64,000 nucleotides of DNA from Mycolicibacter sp. MU0102 (lineage in GTDB: Bacteria > Actinomycetota > Actinomycetes > Mycobacteriales > Mycobacteriaceae), in the NCBI RefSeq assembly GCF_963378105.1, contig NZ_OY726398.1, positions 3,968,001-4,032,000 on the forward strand, written 5' to 3'. Under the pieces are notes generated by a model. It saw only the letters and a list, made by a program, of their open reading frames with translations. It searched no databases and was not told the origin of the DNA. The position numbers were made by a program, and so were the translations under genes. Position 1 is the stretch's first letter. Each line of letters opens with the position of its first letter. This document shows, piece by piece, positions 25,873 to 34,433 of the stretch.

Positions 25873-26964
25873 ATGGTCGAGGGCGTGTTGGCGGCGGTTC
25901 GCCCGTTGTTGCCGGCGATAGCCGCGGCCGCCGAAACGGTCGACCGGGACGGGGCGGTGGCATCCGATACCGTCGCGAGCCTGCGCGATGCGGGTGTGTT
26001 CGCGCTGCTGCAGCCCGACGGCTTCGGCGGTCGACAGACCGATCCGGACAACTATCTGGGGACAGTCGCCGAGATCTCGGCGGCCTGCACCTCCACCGGG
26101 TGGCTGGCCGCGGCGCTGGCGGTCAACTCCTGGCATCTGGCCCTGTTCGATGGTGCGGCCCAGCGCGATGTCTGGGGCGGCGATCCGGGGGCGCTGATCT
26201 GTTCGGCGTACGCCCCCACCGGCCGATTGGAGCGTGCGGGCGACGGTTTTCGGCTGACGGGGCGGTGGAGCCGCTGCGCAGGAGTGGAGCACGCGTCCTG
26301 GCTGATCGCCGGGGCGCTGGTCGTCGGGACAGACGGCGCCGCCGAAGACTTCACGGTGGCGTTGGTGCCCCGCGAGCACTACACCGTCGAACCCACCTGG
26401 AACAGCCTGGGGCTGCGCGGGATCGGCGCACACGACGTGGTGGTGTCCGGTGCACCCGTACCGGCCCAGCACTGCTTCGGCTGGGTCAGCGACGCACAGC
26501 GATCCACACTCGCACCGCTGTATCGGCTCCCCCAGCCCACGCTGTACACCCACGCCGGGACCGCACCGCTGCTCGGCGCCGCCGCCGGGGTGCTCGACGC
26601 GCACCGCGATCAGATGACGAACCCGCTGGGCGTATTGGCCATGGCGGCTGCGGGACTGGAGGTGTCCACGCTGCAGATCCAGCGCAACCTCGCCGAGCTC
26701 GCCGACTGTGCCCGGTCGGGCACCACCCCCGATGCCCAGCTGATGCTGCGGGCCCGCCGCGATCAGGTGCTGGCGTTCGAGCGGGCGATGCAGGCGGTCG
26801 AGCGCTGCGTCGAGCAGGCCGGCGCCGCTGCGGACGCCCGGCTGGACCGGGTCTGGCGCGACATGCAGACCGCGCGGTTGCACGCCGCCAACGACGTGGA
26901 GCGGGTGTTGACGGCGGTGGGACAGTTCGCCTTTGGGCTGCCCGTCGACGACCTCATCCTGTGA
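25873..26964 (+). CDS. Acyl-CoA-dehydrogenase-fold flavin-dependent monooxygenase, HsaA-like
   Basis: About 363 residues from ATG 25873, preceded by AAGGGCGG; ATG 25843 would add 10. Fold blocks: SLRDAGVFALLQPDGFGG, ISAACTSTGWLAAALAVNSW, and a C-terminal WRDMQTARLHAANDVERVL. This matches group D flavin monooxygenases such as HsaA rather than true acyl-CoA dehydrogenases, because the typical CoA-dehydrogenase catalytic Glu segment is not evident. It would use reduced flavin from a separate reductase. Divergent from a shortened paralogue; the stop is 5 bp from the convergent IclR gene. Confidence 0.78.
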   Translation: MVEGVLAAVRPLLPAIAAAAETVDRDGAVASDTVASLRDAGVFALLQPDGFGGRQTDPDNYLGTVAEISAACTSTGWLAAALAVNSWHLALFDGAAQRDVWGGDPGALICSAYAPTGRLERAGDGFRLTGRWSRCAGVEHASWLIAGALVVGTDGAAEDFTVALVPREHYTVEPTWNSLGLRGIGAHDVVVSGAPVPAQHCFGWVSDAQRSTLAPLYRLPQPTLYTHAGTAPLLGAAAGVLDAHRDQMTNPLGVLAMAAAGLEVSTLQIQRNLAELADCARSGTTPDAQLMLRARRDQVLAFERAMQAVERCVEQAGAAADARLDRVWRDMQTARLHAANDVERVLTAVGQFAFGLPVDDLIL

Positions 26965-26969
26965 GGCGG

Positions 26970-27791
26970 TCAGACCCAGGCGTCGGCGGAGATGGTGCGC
27001 AACACCCGGGACAGCATGCTGTCGGTCTCGGTCTCGCGCTGCTGGCCGTCGGCCGATGTGGACCCGCTCAACTCGTGGGAGATCCGGCCCGCGGCGCGCA
27101 TGACGAACGGCGCGGTGCGCTGCAGCCGGTGCATCGGCACCGCGCCCGTCAACGACAGCCCGGCGATCACGCCGTCGCCCGCCCGGATCGGTGCGGCGAC
27201 ACTGGAGAAGCCCACCGCCAGTTCCTCGGTGTCGTAGGCCAACCCGTGCCGGCTGCGAATCCGGGCCAGTTCGCGGTGCAGGGTCGCCCGGTCGCCGATG
27301 GTGGCGCGGGTCCGTTTGGGCAGCCGGTCGCCGACGAGCGCATCGACATCCTCGGCCGGCAGGCATGCCAGCAGTGCCTTGCCCAGCGCGCTCGCATACG
27401 CCGGGGTGCGGCCGGCCACCCGGGTCGGTACCAGCGCGCCACCGTCGCCGGCGACCTTGTCGAGGTAGACCACGTCGGCACCGAGCAGCACCCCGAGGTG
27501 CACCACCAGCCGGGTGTCCGAGTGCAGGCGGGCCAGGGTCGGCGAGGCCACGCCGCGCAGTTCGGCATGGTCGACGATCTGCGCCACCGGCAGCGGCGAG
27601 GAGGCCATGCCGTAGCCGTCGGGCCGATGCCGCACCAGGCCGGCCGCTTCCAGCTGGGTCAGGATCCGATGCACCGACGAGCGCGGCAGCCCGGTGCGGG
27701 CCGCCACCTGGTCGAGCCGCAGCCGTTTGCCGGGCTCGTCGAACAGGTTGATGATCAGCGCCACTCGCGCCACCATCGACGTGGCATCCAT
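26970..27791 (-). CDS. IclR-family transcriptional regulator
   Basis: A 273-residue IclR protein. The N-terminal winged helix is LRLDQVAARTGLPRSSVHRI, followed by the effector domain with VVYLDKVAG, PTRVAGRTPAYASALGKALLA and YDTEELAVGFSSVAAPI. It lies 23 bp downstream of an SDR gene on the same strand and convergent to the HsaA-like gene. A 16-bp palindrome in the SDR/BVMO divergent promoter (28604-28619) is a possible target. The effector is unknown; IclR regulators often control aromatic or steroid catabolism. Confidence 0.88.
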   Translation of the reverse strand: MDATSMVARVALIINLFDEPGKRLRLDQVAARTGLPRSSVHRILTQLEAAGLVRHRPDGYGMASSPLPVAQIVDHAELRGVASPTLARLHSDTRLVVHLGVLLGADVVYLDKVAGDGGALVPTRVAGRTPAYASALGKALLACLPAEDVDALVGDRLPKRTRATIGDRATLHRELARIRSRHGLAYDTEELAVGFSSVAAPIRAGDGVIAGLSLTGAVPMHRLQRTAPFVMRAAGRISHELSGSTSADGQQRETETDSMLSRVLRTISADAWV

Positions 27792-27814
27792 ACGAGGGCA
27801 TTATCCCCGGGGAG

Positions 27815-28591
27815 TCACTGGCCCATCACGTATTTCACAGTCGGTCCCGCGGTCCAGCCACCGTCGACGGCGATCTCCGCGCCGGTGATGTAGGCGGCCT
27901 CGTCGGACAGCAGGAAGCTGACGGCCCCGGTGATCTCCTCGGGCAGACCGACGCGGCCCATCGGGGTGTTCGGGTACTGCCCCTCTCCGGGCGCGATGCC
28001 GACCTGCGCGGTCATCGGGGTGTAGGTCATGCCGGGATGCACCGAGTTGACCCGGATCTTCTCGGGTGCCAGTTCCACCGCCGCGATCTTCGACAGGCCG
28101 CGCACCCCCCACTTGGATGCGCCGTACCCGGCAGTCAGCGCCAGCCCCATCAACCCTGCGGCCGACGAGATGTTGACGATGGACCCGCCGCCCGCGGTCC
28201 GCAGCGGCGCGATGACGGCCTGGATGCCGTTGAACACGCCCACCAGGTTGACCTCCAGCACGCTGCGGAAGTGCGCGACGGGCTCGTGCTCGATGAGCTG
28301 CCCGGTCGCGACCCCGGCGTTGTTGACCATCCCGGTCAGCCCGCCGAACTCGGTGATCGCCGACTGCACCGCGGCTTCCCAGTCGGCCGGGTCGGTGACG
28401 TCGAGGTGGACGTAGCGCGCGGCGTCGCCGAGTTCGGTGGCCAGCCGTGCCCCGTCCTCGTCGAGCAGGTCACCGATCACCACCCGGCCGCCGCCGGTGA
28501 CGACGTTCTGGGCGAACGCGGCACCCAGGCCGCGCGCACCGCCAGTGATCAGGACGACTTTGCCGGCCAGTCGGGCCGTGTTGGTGAGCAT
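27815..28591 (-). CDS. Short-chain dehydrogenase, 3-alpha/20-beta-hydroxysteroid-dehydrogenase-like
   Basis: About 258 residues from ATG 28591, chosen for its 8-nt spacing from GAAG; ATG 28597 is the alternative. TGGARGLG, NNAG, catalytic YGASK and VDGG are present; GDLLDED after beta-2 indicates NAD(H). It is very similar by eye to the SDR at 8978 (ELGDAARYVHLDV is shared). It is divergent from a BVMO gene 95 bp away, which suggests alcohol oxidation feeding the BVMO with a ketone. Confidence 0.86.
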   Translation of the reverse strand: MLTNTARLAGKVVLITGGARGLGAAFAQNVVTGGGRVVIGDLLDEDGARLATELGDAARYVHLDVTDPADWEAAVQSAITEFGGLTGMVNNAGVATGQLIEHEPVAHFRSVLEVNLVGVFNGIQAVIAPLRTAGGGSIVNISSAAGLMGLALTAGYGASKWGVRGLSKIAAVELAPEKIRVNSVHPGMTYTPMTAQVGIAPGEGQYPNTPMGRVGLPEEITGAVSFLLSDEAAYITGAEIAVDGGWTAGPTVKYVMGQ

Positions 28592-28603
28592 GGCCATAGC
28601 TTC

Positions 28604-28619
28604 GGGGCGCGTGCGCCCC
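28604..28619. promoter_or_regulatory. 16-bp palindrome in the SDR/BVMO divergent promoter
   Basis: GGGGCGC-GT-GCGCCCC, a perfect dyad 13 bp upstream of the SDR start and 73 bp before the BVMO. High GC makes chance palindromes commoner, so this is a modest operator candidate. Confidence 0.35.
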
Positions 28620-28691
28620 ACGTCACAGCCAGTCCCACCCAGCGAGACAGCCGGTGGGGGGCGCAGCCCAGGGTTCCTAAGGTCGCCGGTC

Positions 28692-30344
28692 ATGGAGACG
28701 AACGTGGACGTGGTGGTGGTCGGCGCGGGCTTCGCCGGGCTCTACGCGCTGCACCGCCTGCGCGGTGACGGGCTGAAGGTGCGGGTGTTCGAAGCGGCCG
28801 ACGGGGTGGGCGGGGTCTGGTACTGGAACCGCTACCCCGGTGCCCGCTGCGACGTCGAAAGTGTGGACTACTCCTACTCCTTCGACGCCCAGCTGCAGCA
28901 GGACTGGGACTGGTCCGAGAAGTACGCCACCGGACCGGAGATCCTGCGCTACCTCAATCACGTCGCCGACCGTTTCGATCTGCGCCGCGACATCTCGTTC
29001 GGGACGCGGGTGACCAGCATGGTGCTCGACGAGACCACCCTGACCTGGCAGGTCCGCACCGACGCGGGCGAGGTCGTGACCGCCCGATTCTGCGTGCTCG
29101 CGGTCGGTCCGCTGTCTAACGCCAACATCCCGGCGATCGACGGGCTGGAGTCCTTCGCCGGCGAGACCTACCACACGGCGCAGTGGCCGCACGGCGGCGT
29201 GGACTTCACCGGCAAGCGGGTCGGTGTCATCGGCACCGGTTCCTCGGGCATTCAGGTGATTCCGCCGATCGCCGCGCAGGCCAGCCGGTTGGAGGTGTTT
29301 CAGCGCACCGCCAACTACAGCATTCCGGCCGGGAACGCGCCGCTGGACGAGGCCACCCGCACGGCGCAGAAGGCCGGCTACCCCGAACGCCGGCGGCTGT
29401 CGCGGGCCAGCGGCGGCGGCTCACCGCACGAGCCGCACCCATCCTCGGCCCTGGAGCTGAGCGCCGAGCAGCGCGACGCCGCTTACGAGCGACGCTGGCA
29501 GCTCGGTGGCGTGCTGTTCTCCAAGACCTTCCCCGATCAGCTGGTCACCTTGGCCGCCAACGACACCGCACGCCTGTTCTGGGAGAACAAGATCCGCGCG
29601 ATCGTCGATGACCCGGCGACAGCCGAACTGCTGATCCCCACGGACCATCCGATCGGCGCCAAGCGGATCTGCACCGACGACAACTACTTTGAGACCTTCA
29701 ACCGCGACCACGTGCATCTGGTGAACCTGCGCGCCACCCCGATCGAGCGGATCGACGAACACGGCATCTATACCACCGCGGCACACCACGATCTGGACGT
29801 CCTGGTCTTCGCGACCGGCTTCGACGCCATGACCGGGTCGGTCGCCAAGATCGACATCGTCGGGCGCGACGGCGTGACACTCAACGACGCCTGGGCCGAT
29901 GGACCCCTCACCTACCTGGGGTTGAGCGTCCCCGGATTCCCGAACCTGTTCAACATGACCGGCCCGGGCAGCCCGTCGGTGCTGGCCAACATGGTGCTGC
30001 ACTCCGAATTGCATGTCGACTGGGTTGCCGAGGCGATCGCATACCTGGACGCGCATGGCGCCGCTGCCCTGGAGGCCCGCCGGGATGCGGCCGCCGACTG
30101 GGGTACCGAGTGCGCGCAGCGCGCTGCAGACACCCTGATGACGCAGGCGAATTCGTGGTATCTGGGCGCCAACATCACCGGACGGCCGCGCGTCTTCATG
30201 CCGTTCGTCGGCGGCTTCGGCACCTACGGCGCGATCATCTCCGACGTGGCGGCCGCGGGCTACAAGGGATTCGATGTTGACGGGATGGCGCGGACCAAAG
30301 CTATTGGTGAGCTTTCTCGGCTCGGCGATCGCTGCAGCGGTTGA
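28692..30344 (+). CDS. Baeyer-Villiger monooxygenase (cyclohexanone-monooxygenase type)
   Basis: A 550-residue FAD/NADPH enzyme from ATG 28692. The FAD Rossmann motif is VVGAGFAGLYAL, the BVMO fingerprint FAGETYHTAQWPHG (FxGxxxHxxxWP type), and the NADPH Rossmann motif VIGTGSSGIQ. It inserts oxygen next to a carbonyl, giving an ester or lactone. About 60 percent identical by eye to the BVMO at 36073 over blocks such as PTDHPIGAKRICTD. The last about 20 residues (MARTKAIGELSRLGDRC) are a divergent tail. Substrate inferred to be a cyclic or steroid-like ketone. Confidence 0.92.
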   Translation: METNVDVVVVGAGFAGLYALHRLRGDGLKVRVFEAADGVGGVWYWNRYPGARCDVESVDYSYSFDAQLQQDWDWSEKYATGPEILRYLNHVADRFDLRRDISFGTRVTSMVLDETTLTWQVRTDAGEVVTARFCVLAVGPLSNANIPAIDGLESFAGETYHTAQWPHGGVDFTGKRVGVIGTGSSGIQVIPPIAAQASRLEVFQRTANYSIPAGNAPLDEATRTAQKAGYPERRRLSRASGGGSPHEPHPSSALELSAEQRDAAYERRWQLGGVLFSKTFPDQLVTLAANDTARLFWENKIRAIVDDPATAELLIPTDHPIGAKRICTDDNYFETFNRDHVHLVNLRATPIERIDEHGIYTTAAHHDLDVLVFATGFDAMTGSVAKIDIVGRDGVTLNDAWADGPLTYLGLSVPGFPNLFNMTGPGSPSVLANMVLHSELHVDWVAEAIAYLDAHGAAALEARRDAAADWGTECAQRAADTLMTQANSWYLGANITGRPRVFMPFVGGFGTYGAIISDVAAAGYKGFDVDGMARTKAIGELSRLGDRCSG

Positions 30345-30769
30345 GTAGCCCGGCCTGGCCGCATTTGCCTACGGCCCTGGGCCCGATCGCAGACGCTTTG
30401 CACGCACTCGAACTCGAACCGGACCCGGTCTTTCTCGTATCCGCTCGAAGCGAGGCGACAAGCGTGCGCTGCCCTTTCCGTATGAGCACAAGACAACGCT
30501 CGATCCTCATCTGGCAAAAATCGTTCCAGTGAATGAGCAGTCATCACCCAACTGATCTGTGCGCAACTTATCGTGCAGGGTCTGGGGCCGCCACCATTGC
30601 AGATCCACTGGCGGTAGGGGCCTTGAGAGATAGGGTGCGATGTGTCAGTCCGACTCGGTTCGGTGGCCGTCCGTTCTGGATCGGCACCGATCCTACGGAC
30701 GACCAGAGCCGTTACCGCATTAAGTGAGTTCGCTCCGGATGCTATGCCCCGTGGTTCGGAAGCTCGCCG
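30345..30769. other. 425-bp intergenic region, lower GC, with regulatory dyad
   Basis: No supported gene on either strand; the 192-codon antisense frame has no family-like features. The only clear structure is the nested dyad at 30669-30700. The sequence is less GC-biased than its surroundings and continues into the similarly atypical TetR gene, suggesting later acquisition. Confidence 0.5.
30669..30700. promoter_or_regulatory. Nested dyad, putative operator of the downstream TetR gene
   Basis: The inner palindrome GGATCGG-CA-CCGATCC (30678-30693) is perfect. It is flanked by outer arms GTCCGT (30669-30674) and ACGGAC (30695-30700). It ends 69 bp before GTG 30770, consistent with TetR autoregulation. 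Confidence 0.5.
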
Positions 30770-31393
30770 GTGACTCAGCCTCAGCCAGACCATCGGCGCG
30801 AACGCATTTTGACCGCGGCATTGCAGCAGGCCGCTCATGGCTATGGAGGGGTCCGGATACGGGCGGTGGCCGATGCCGCTGGGGTGCCGCTCAGCTCTGT
30901 CTATTACTACTTCCCATCAAAGGACGGTCTGCTACTGGAATGCTTGCACAGTTGGTTGAGTGACTTCACAACTTACGACGTGGCCGACAACGGTCGCGGT
31001 ACTGAGCCGCACCAGCGGCTGCTTAGCACCGTCGAATCGCTCACTACCCAGTTAGAATTGACACCATTCCTCGCGGAAGCTGCGGCGCGCGCATATCTCA
31101 ATGCGACTGGAACAGCCGCGCGTAAAGCCGAACTAGTGCGGGACAAGCTGATCCAAATCTTCGCCGACGTCATGCACCACCACCAGCCCGCTCAACCTGA
31201 TCACAACCATCAGGTGGCGGCACTAGTTGCGGATGTATGGATAGCAAACATCCTTGCGATAACCCAAAATCGGACAACGGCGCTTGATCTGTGTCGGCGA
31301 CTCGAACACGCCCTTGCGGCGATCCGCGAAAATGCTAGACCCCAGAATCAGGCGCCGAAGCCCAGTGCGAGGCCATCGATCCGAGGGGCGTGA
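30770..31393 (+). CDS. TetR-family transcriptional regulator
   Basis: A 207-residue protein from GTG 30770. The helix-turn-helix is VRIRAVADAAGVPLSSVYYY followed by FPSKDGLLLECLHSWL; the rest is a helical ligand domain with a His-rich stretch (MHHHQPAQPDHNHQ). Codon use is less GC3-biased than its neighbours, suggesting separate acquisition. A nested 32-bp dyad upstream is a likely autoregulatory site. It may control the flanking BVMO or the hsaGF genes; neither is shown. Confidence 0.85.
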   Translation: MTQPQPDHRRERILTAALQQAAHGYGGVRIRAVADAAGVPLSSVYYYFPSKDGLLLECLHSWLSDFTTYDVADNGRGTEPHQRLLSTVESLTTQLELTPFLAEAAARAYLNATGTAARKAELVRDKLIQIFADVMHHHQPAQPDHNHQVAALVADVWIANILAITQNRTTALDLCRRLEHALAAIRENARPQNQAPKPSARPSIRGA

Positions 31394-31423
31394 ATTCCTT
31401 GCGGCCGCTCCGTCATGCCGCGA

Positions 31424-32452
31424 CTATTTCGCAGCCCGCTCCCGCTGGATCTCCAGCGCGATGTCGATGAGCTGGTCCTCCTGGCCGCCGATCAGCTTGC
31501 GCTGCCCGGCCCGGTGCAGCAGCTCGTGAGCGGGCACGCCGTAACGCTCGCCCTGGCGCACCGCGTGCTTGAGGAAGCTGGAGTACACCCCGGAGTAGCC
31601 CATGATCAGCGCGTTGCGGTCCAGCACGCACTCGGCCGGCATGGCCGGGCGCACCACTTCCTCGGCGGCGTCGGCGATGTCGAAGAAGTCGATCCCGGTC
31701 TTGATTCCGACCTTGTCGAACACCCCGATCAGCGCCTCGACCGGGGCGTTGCCCGCACCCGCGCCGAATCGGCGCACCGAGCCGTCGATCTGCTTGGCAC
31801 CGGCGCGCACCGCCTCCAACGAGTTGGCGACACCAAGCCCGAGGTTCTCGTGGCCATGAAAGCCCACCTGAGCGTCATCACCGAGCTCGGTGACCAACGC
31901 GGCCACCCGATCGCGAACACCTTCCATCACCAGCGCACCGGCCGAGTCGACCACGTACACGCACTGGCAACCGGCATCAGCCATGATGCGGGCCTGGGCG
32001 GCCAGCTTCTCCGGGGTGACGGTGTGGGCCATCATCAAGAACCCGACGGTCTCCAGGCCCAACTCGCGGGCCAGGCCGAAGTGCTGGATCGAGACATCGG
32101 CCTCGGTGCAGTGGGTGGCGATCCGGCAGATCTCGCCGCCGTTGCCCTGCGCCTGCTTCATGTCTTCCTTGGTGGCCACGCCGGGCAGCATCAGGAAGGC
32201 GATCTTGGCGTCGCGGGCCGTGGCCGCCGCGAGCTTGATCAACTCCTGATCGGGCGTCTTGGAGAACCCGTAGTTAAAGCTCGACCCGCCCAGCCCGTCC
32301 CCGTGGGTCACCTCGATCACCGGCACCCCGGCGGCGTCGATCGCGGCGACGATCGCCGAGACCTCCTCGGGGGTGAACTGGTGACGCTTGTGGTGGCTGC
32401 CGTCGCGCAGCGAGGTGTCGGTGATCCGCACATCGAAGATGTGGTCGCTCAT
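31424..32452 (-). CDS. hsaF: 4-hydroxy-2-oxovalerate aldolase, HsaF/BphI-like
   Basis: A 342-residue DRE-TIM aldolase. TDTSLRDGSHH carries the catalytic Arg 16 and metal ligand Asp 17; FHGHENLG gives metal-binding His 199 and His 201. It splits a 4-hydroxy-2-oxoacid into pyruvate and an aldehyde, and in this family channels the aldehyde to the partner dehydrogenase (here HsaG). Its start overlaps the hsaG stop by one base (TAATG). In the cholesterol pathway this is the last step of the C5 fragment. I see no hsaE hydratase beside it. Confidence 0.93.
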   Translation of the reverse strand: MSDHIFDVRITDTSLRDGSHHKRHQFTPEEVSAIVAAIDAAGVPVIEVTHGDGLGGSSFNYGFSKTPDQELIKLAAATARDAKIAFLMLPGVATKEDMKQAQGNGGEICRIATHCTEADVSIQHFGLARELGLETVGFLMMAHTVTPEKLAAQARIMADAGCQCVYVVDSAGALVMEGVRDRVAALVTELGDDAQVGFHGHENLGLGVANSLEAVRAGAKQIDGSVRRFGAGAGNAPVEALIGVFDKVGIKTGIDFFDIADAAEEVVRPAMPAECVLDRNALIMGYSGVYSSFLKHAVRQGERYGVPAHELLHRAGQRKLIGGQEDQLIDIALEIQRERAAK

Positions 32453-33381
32453 TACGCTCCTCCAGCCTTTGCTGCCGCCATCTCGCGGGCGATCTCCTCG
32501 CCGACCTTGGTGGCGGCGGCGGTCATGATGTCCAGGTTTCCCGCATACGGCGGCAGGTAATCGCCGGCGCCCTCGACTTCGACGAAGGTGGTGACCACGG
32601 CGCGCCCGCCGGAGTTCAGCGACGGCTCGTCGAACTGCGGCTCGTTGAGCAGCCGGTAGCCCGGCACATAGGTCTGCACCTGGGCGACGACGTCCTTGAT
32701 GGACGCGGTGATCGCGTCGCGGTCGGCGTCTTCGGGGATCTGGCAGAAGATGGTGTCGCGCATGATCATCGGCGGGTCGGCGGGGTTCAAGATGATGATC
32801 GCCTTGCCGCGCTCGGCACCGCCGATGGTCTGCACACCCGCCGAGGTGGTCTTGGTGAACTCGTCGATGTTGGCCCGCGTACCCGGCCCGGCCGACACAC
32901 TCGCGACGCTGGCAACGATCTCCGCGTACGGCACGGTGCCGCCCTGGGTTTTGACCGCGCGAGTGACCGCGTACACGATCGGAATGGTGGCCTGGCCGCC
33001 GCAGGTGATCATGTTGACGTTCGGTGCGTCGACGTGTTCGTGCAGGTTTGCCGGCGGGATCACCGCCGGGCCCACCGCGGCCGGGGTCAGGTCGATGGCC
33101 CGGATGCCGGCGGCCTCGTACTTGGGCGCGTACGCCTTGTGCACGTAGGCGCTGGTGGCCTCGAAGACGAAGTCCGGCTTCTCATCCAGGGCCAGCAGCC
33201 AGTCCGCCCCCTCGGCCGAGGTCTCCAGGCCGAGCTTGCGGGCTCGGGCCAGGCCCTCGGACTCCGGGTCGATACCGATCATCCAGCGCGGCTCCAGCCA
33301 CTCCGAACGCAGCAGTTTGTACAGCAGGTCGGTGCTGATGTTGCCCGACCCGACAATCGCCACTGAGGCTTTGGCAGCCAT
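32452..33381 (-). CDS. hsaG: Acylating acetaldehyde/propionaldehyde dehydrogenase, HsaG/BphJ-like
   Basis: A 309-residue CoA-dependent aldehyde dehydrogenase from ATG 33381, preceded by AGAGGAGCG. The NAD fold starts VAIVGSGNISTDLL; the nucleophile is Cys 127 in NMITCGGQAT. It oxidises acetaldehyde or propionaldehyde from the aldolase to the acyl-CoA. It forms a channelling complex with the product of the overlapping hsaF gene. The pair supports catechol-type meta-cleavage, of steroid rings in mycobacteria. Confidence 0.93.
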   Translation of the reverse strand: MAAKASVAIVGSGNISTDLLYKLLRSEWLEPRWMIGIDPESEGLARARKLGLETSAEGADWLLALDEKPDFVFEATSAYVHKAYAPKYEAAGIRAIDLTPAAVGPAVIPPANLHEHVDAPNVNMITCGGQATIPIVYAVTRAVKTQGGTVPYAEIVASVASVSAGPGTRANIDEFTKTTSAGVQTIGGAERGKAIIILNPADPPMIMRDTIFCQIPEDADRDAITASIKDVVAQVQTYVPGYRLLNEPQFDEPSLNSGGRAVVTTFVEVEGAGDYLPPYAGNLDIMTAAATKVGEEIAREMAAAKAGGA

Positions 33382-33501
33382 GAACGCTCCTCTATTGGAA
33401 AACCAGCCAGACCGCAATGGCCAACCACCTGGACTCTTCCCCGGTTCGGTGCCGTTGCGCGCGTGATCGTCCGCTCACCGGACATCGCACACCTCACCGG
33501 T

Positions 33502-34368
33502 TCAAGTTCGCCCCAGGGCGCGCCTTGAGCGGGCGTACGACAGGAACCTCAGCAGATAGCGAGGCAGGCCCCTGAAAGGCACAGCAGCTGGCCACGACTC
33601 AGAGCGGAAGTATGCATCGGAGCCGCCGTCGACGAAGATAACACTGCCACAAAGAAATTCAGCGGCATCGGACAGCATGAACACCATCCAGTCCGCGATC
33701 TGCGCTGCGTCCCCGTATCCCCCTACAGGCACCGGAAACGCCTTGATCGCCTTGGCCTCTCCAGGATTGTCCAGCTGCTCGGCCAGCAACGGCGTCATGA
33801 TCGCCCCCGGCGCAAGCGCGTTGAGCCGGATACCGGCCCCAGCCCACTCGGGGGCGACGGCGTGGCGTCGCACCCAACGTGACACCGCGATCTTTGACGC
33901 TGCGTAGCTCATGGCGGCGGAACGGTTGCCGAAGATGCGAACTGCACCCAGCGCTTTGTCGACATCCCCGGCGAGCAGAGAACGGACGGCCCGGCGGGGC
34001 ACCATGGGAGTTGTCGTGGTGGAGTTGCTGGCAACGACGACAACTTTGGCGCAACCAGCGCTGGCGAAGGCCGACCGCAGCGCCGTCAACAGGTCGACAA
34101 CGCCGAAATAGTTGACCTGCGCGATCAGCCGGCTGCGTCCGGGAATGGGCCCCAGTCCGGCGGCAAGTACAGCACCGTCGAGGACTCCACCACAGGCACC
34201 CAACGCCGCCTCCGCGGCAGAGCGGCGTCCGTCCTGGGTCGAGAGGTCGGCGCGTATCTCTGCGTCGTTGATGTCGATTCCGATGACCTTATGGCCGGCC
34301 GCCCGCAGCTTCTCGGCGGCTTGGCGACCCATACCAGATGCCGATCCAGTAACAACGTACGTTCCCAC
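33502..34368 (-). CDS. SDR of the 3-alpha-hydroxysteroid dehydrogenase/carbonyl reductase type
   Basis: A 288-residue SDR. TGSASGMG begins within the first 12 residues; the second strand gives GIDIND, so NAD(H). DLSTQDGRRSA is a short N-terminal half, as in 3-alpha-HSD/carbonyl reductases, which lack the usual helix spacing. The catalytic motif is YAASK, and a C-terminal basic extension (PRYLLRFLSYARSRRALGRT) may contact membrane. It would interconvert 3-alpha-hydroxy and 3-keto groups; the steroid role is inferred. Last gene of a leftward run with two SDRs and a BVMO. Confidence 0.82.
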   Translation of the reverse strand: MGTYVVTGSASGMGRQAAEKLRAAGHKVIGIDINDAEIRADLSTQDGRRSAAEAALGACGGVLDGAVLAAGLGPIPGRSRLIAQVNYFGVVDLLTALRSAFASAGCAKVVVVASNSTTTTPMVPRRAVRSLLAGDVDKALGAVRIFGNRSAAMSYAASKIAVSRWVRRHAVAPEWAGAGIRLNALAPGAIMTPLLAEQLDNPGEAKAIKAFPVPVGGYGDAAQIADWMVFMLSDAAEFLCGSVIFVDGGSDAYFRSESWPAAVPFRGLPRYLLRFLSYARSRRALGRT

Positions 34369-34433
34369 TGCGCGCCTCTCCCTACCGCCACCAAACCCAG
34401 GTCATCGTCGACGACCTTCGGCCCAACATTCCG

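Noticed and set aside
25846..27801. 651-codon open frame antisense to the HsaA-like gene and overlapping IclR
   Set aside because: Composition is Arg/Gly/Ala-rich shadow coding with no recognisable domain; both sense genes have full motifs.
30260..30838. 192-codon minus-strand frame in the gene-poor stretch before TetR
   Set aside because: No motif, no ribosome site, and it overlaps both flanking genes and the operator dyad.
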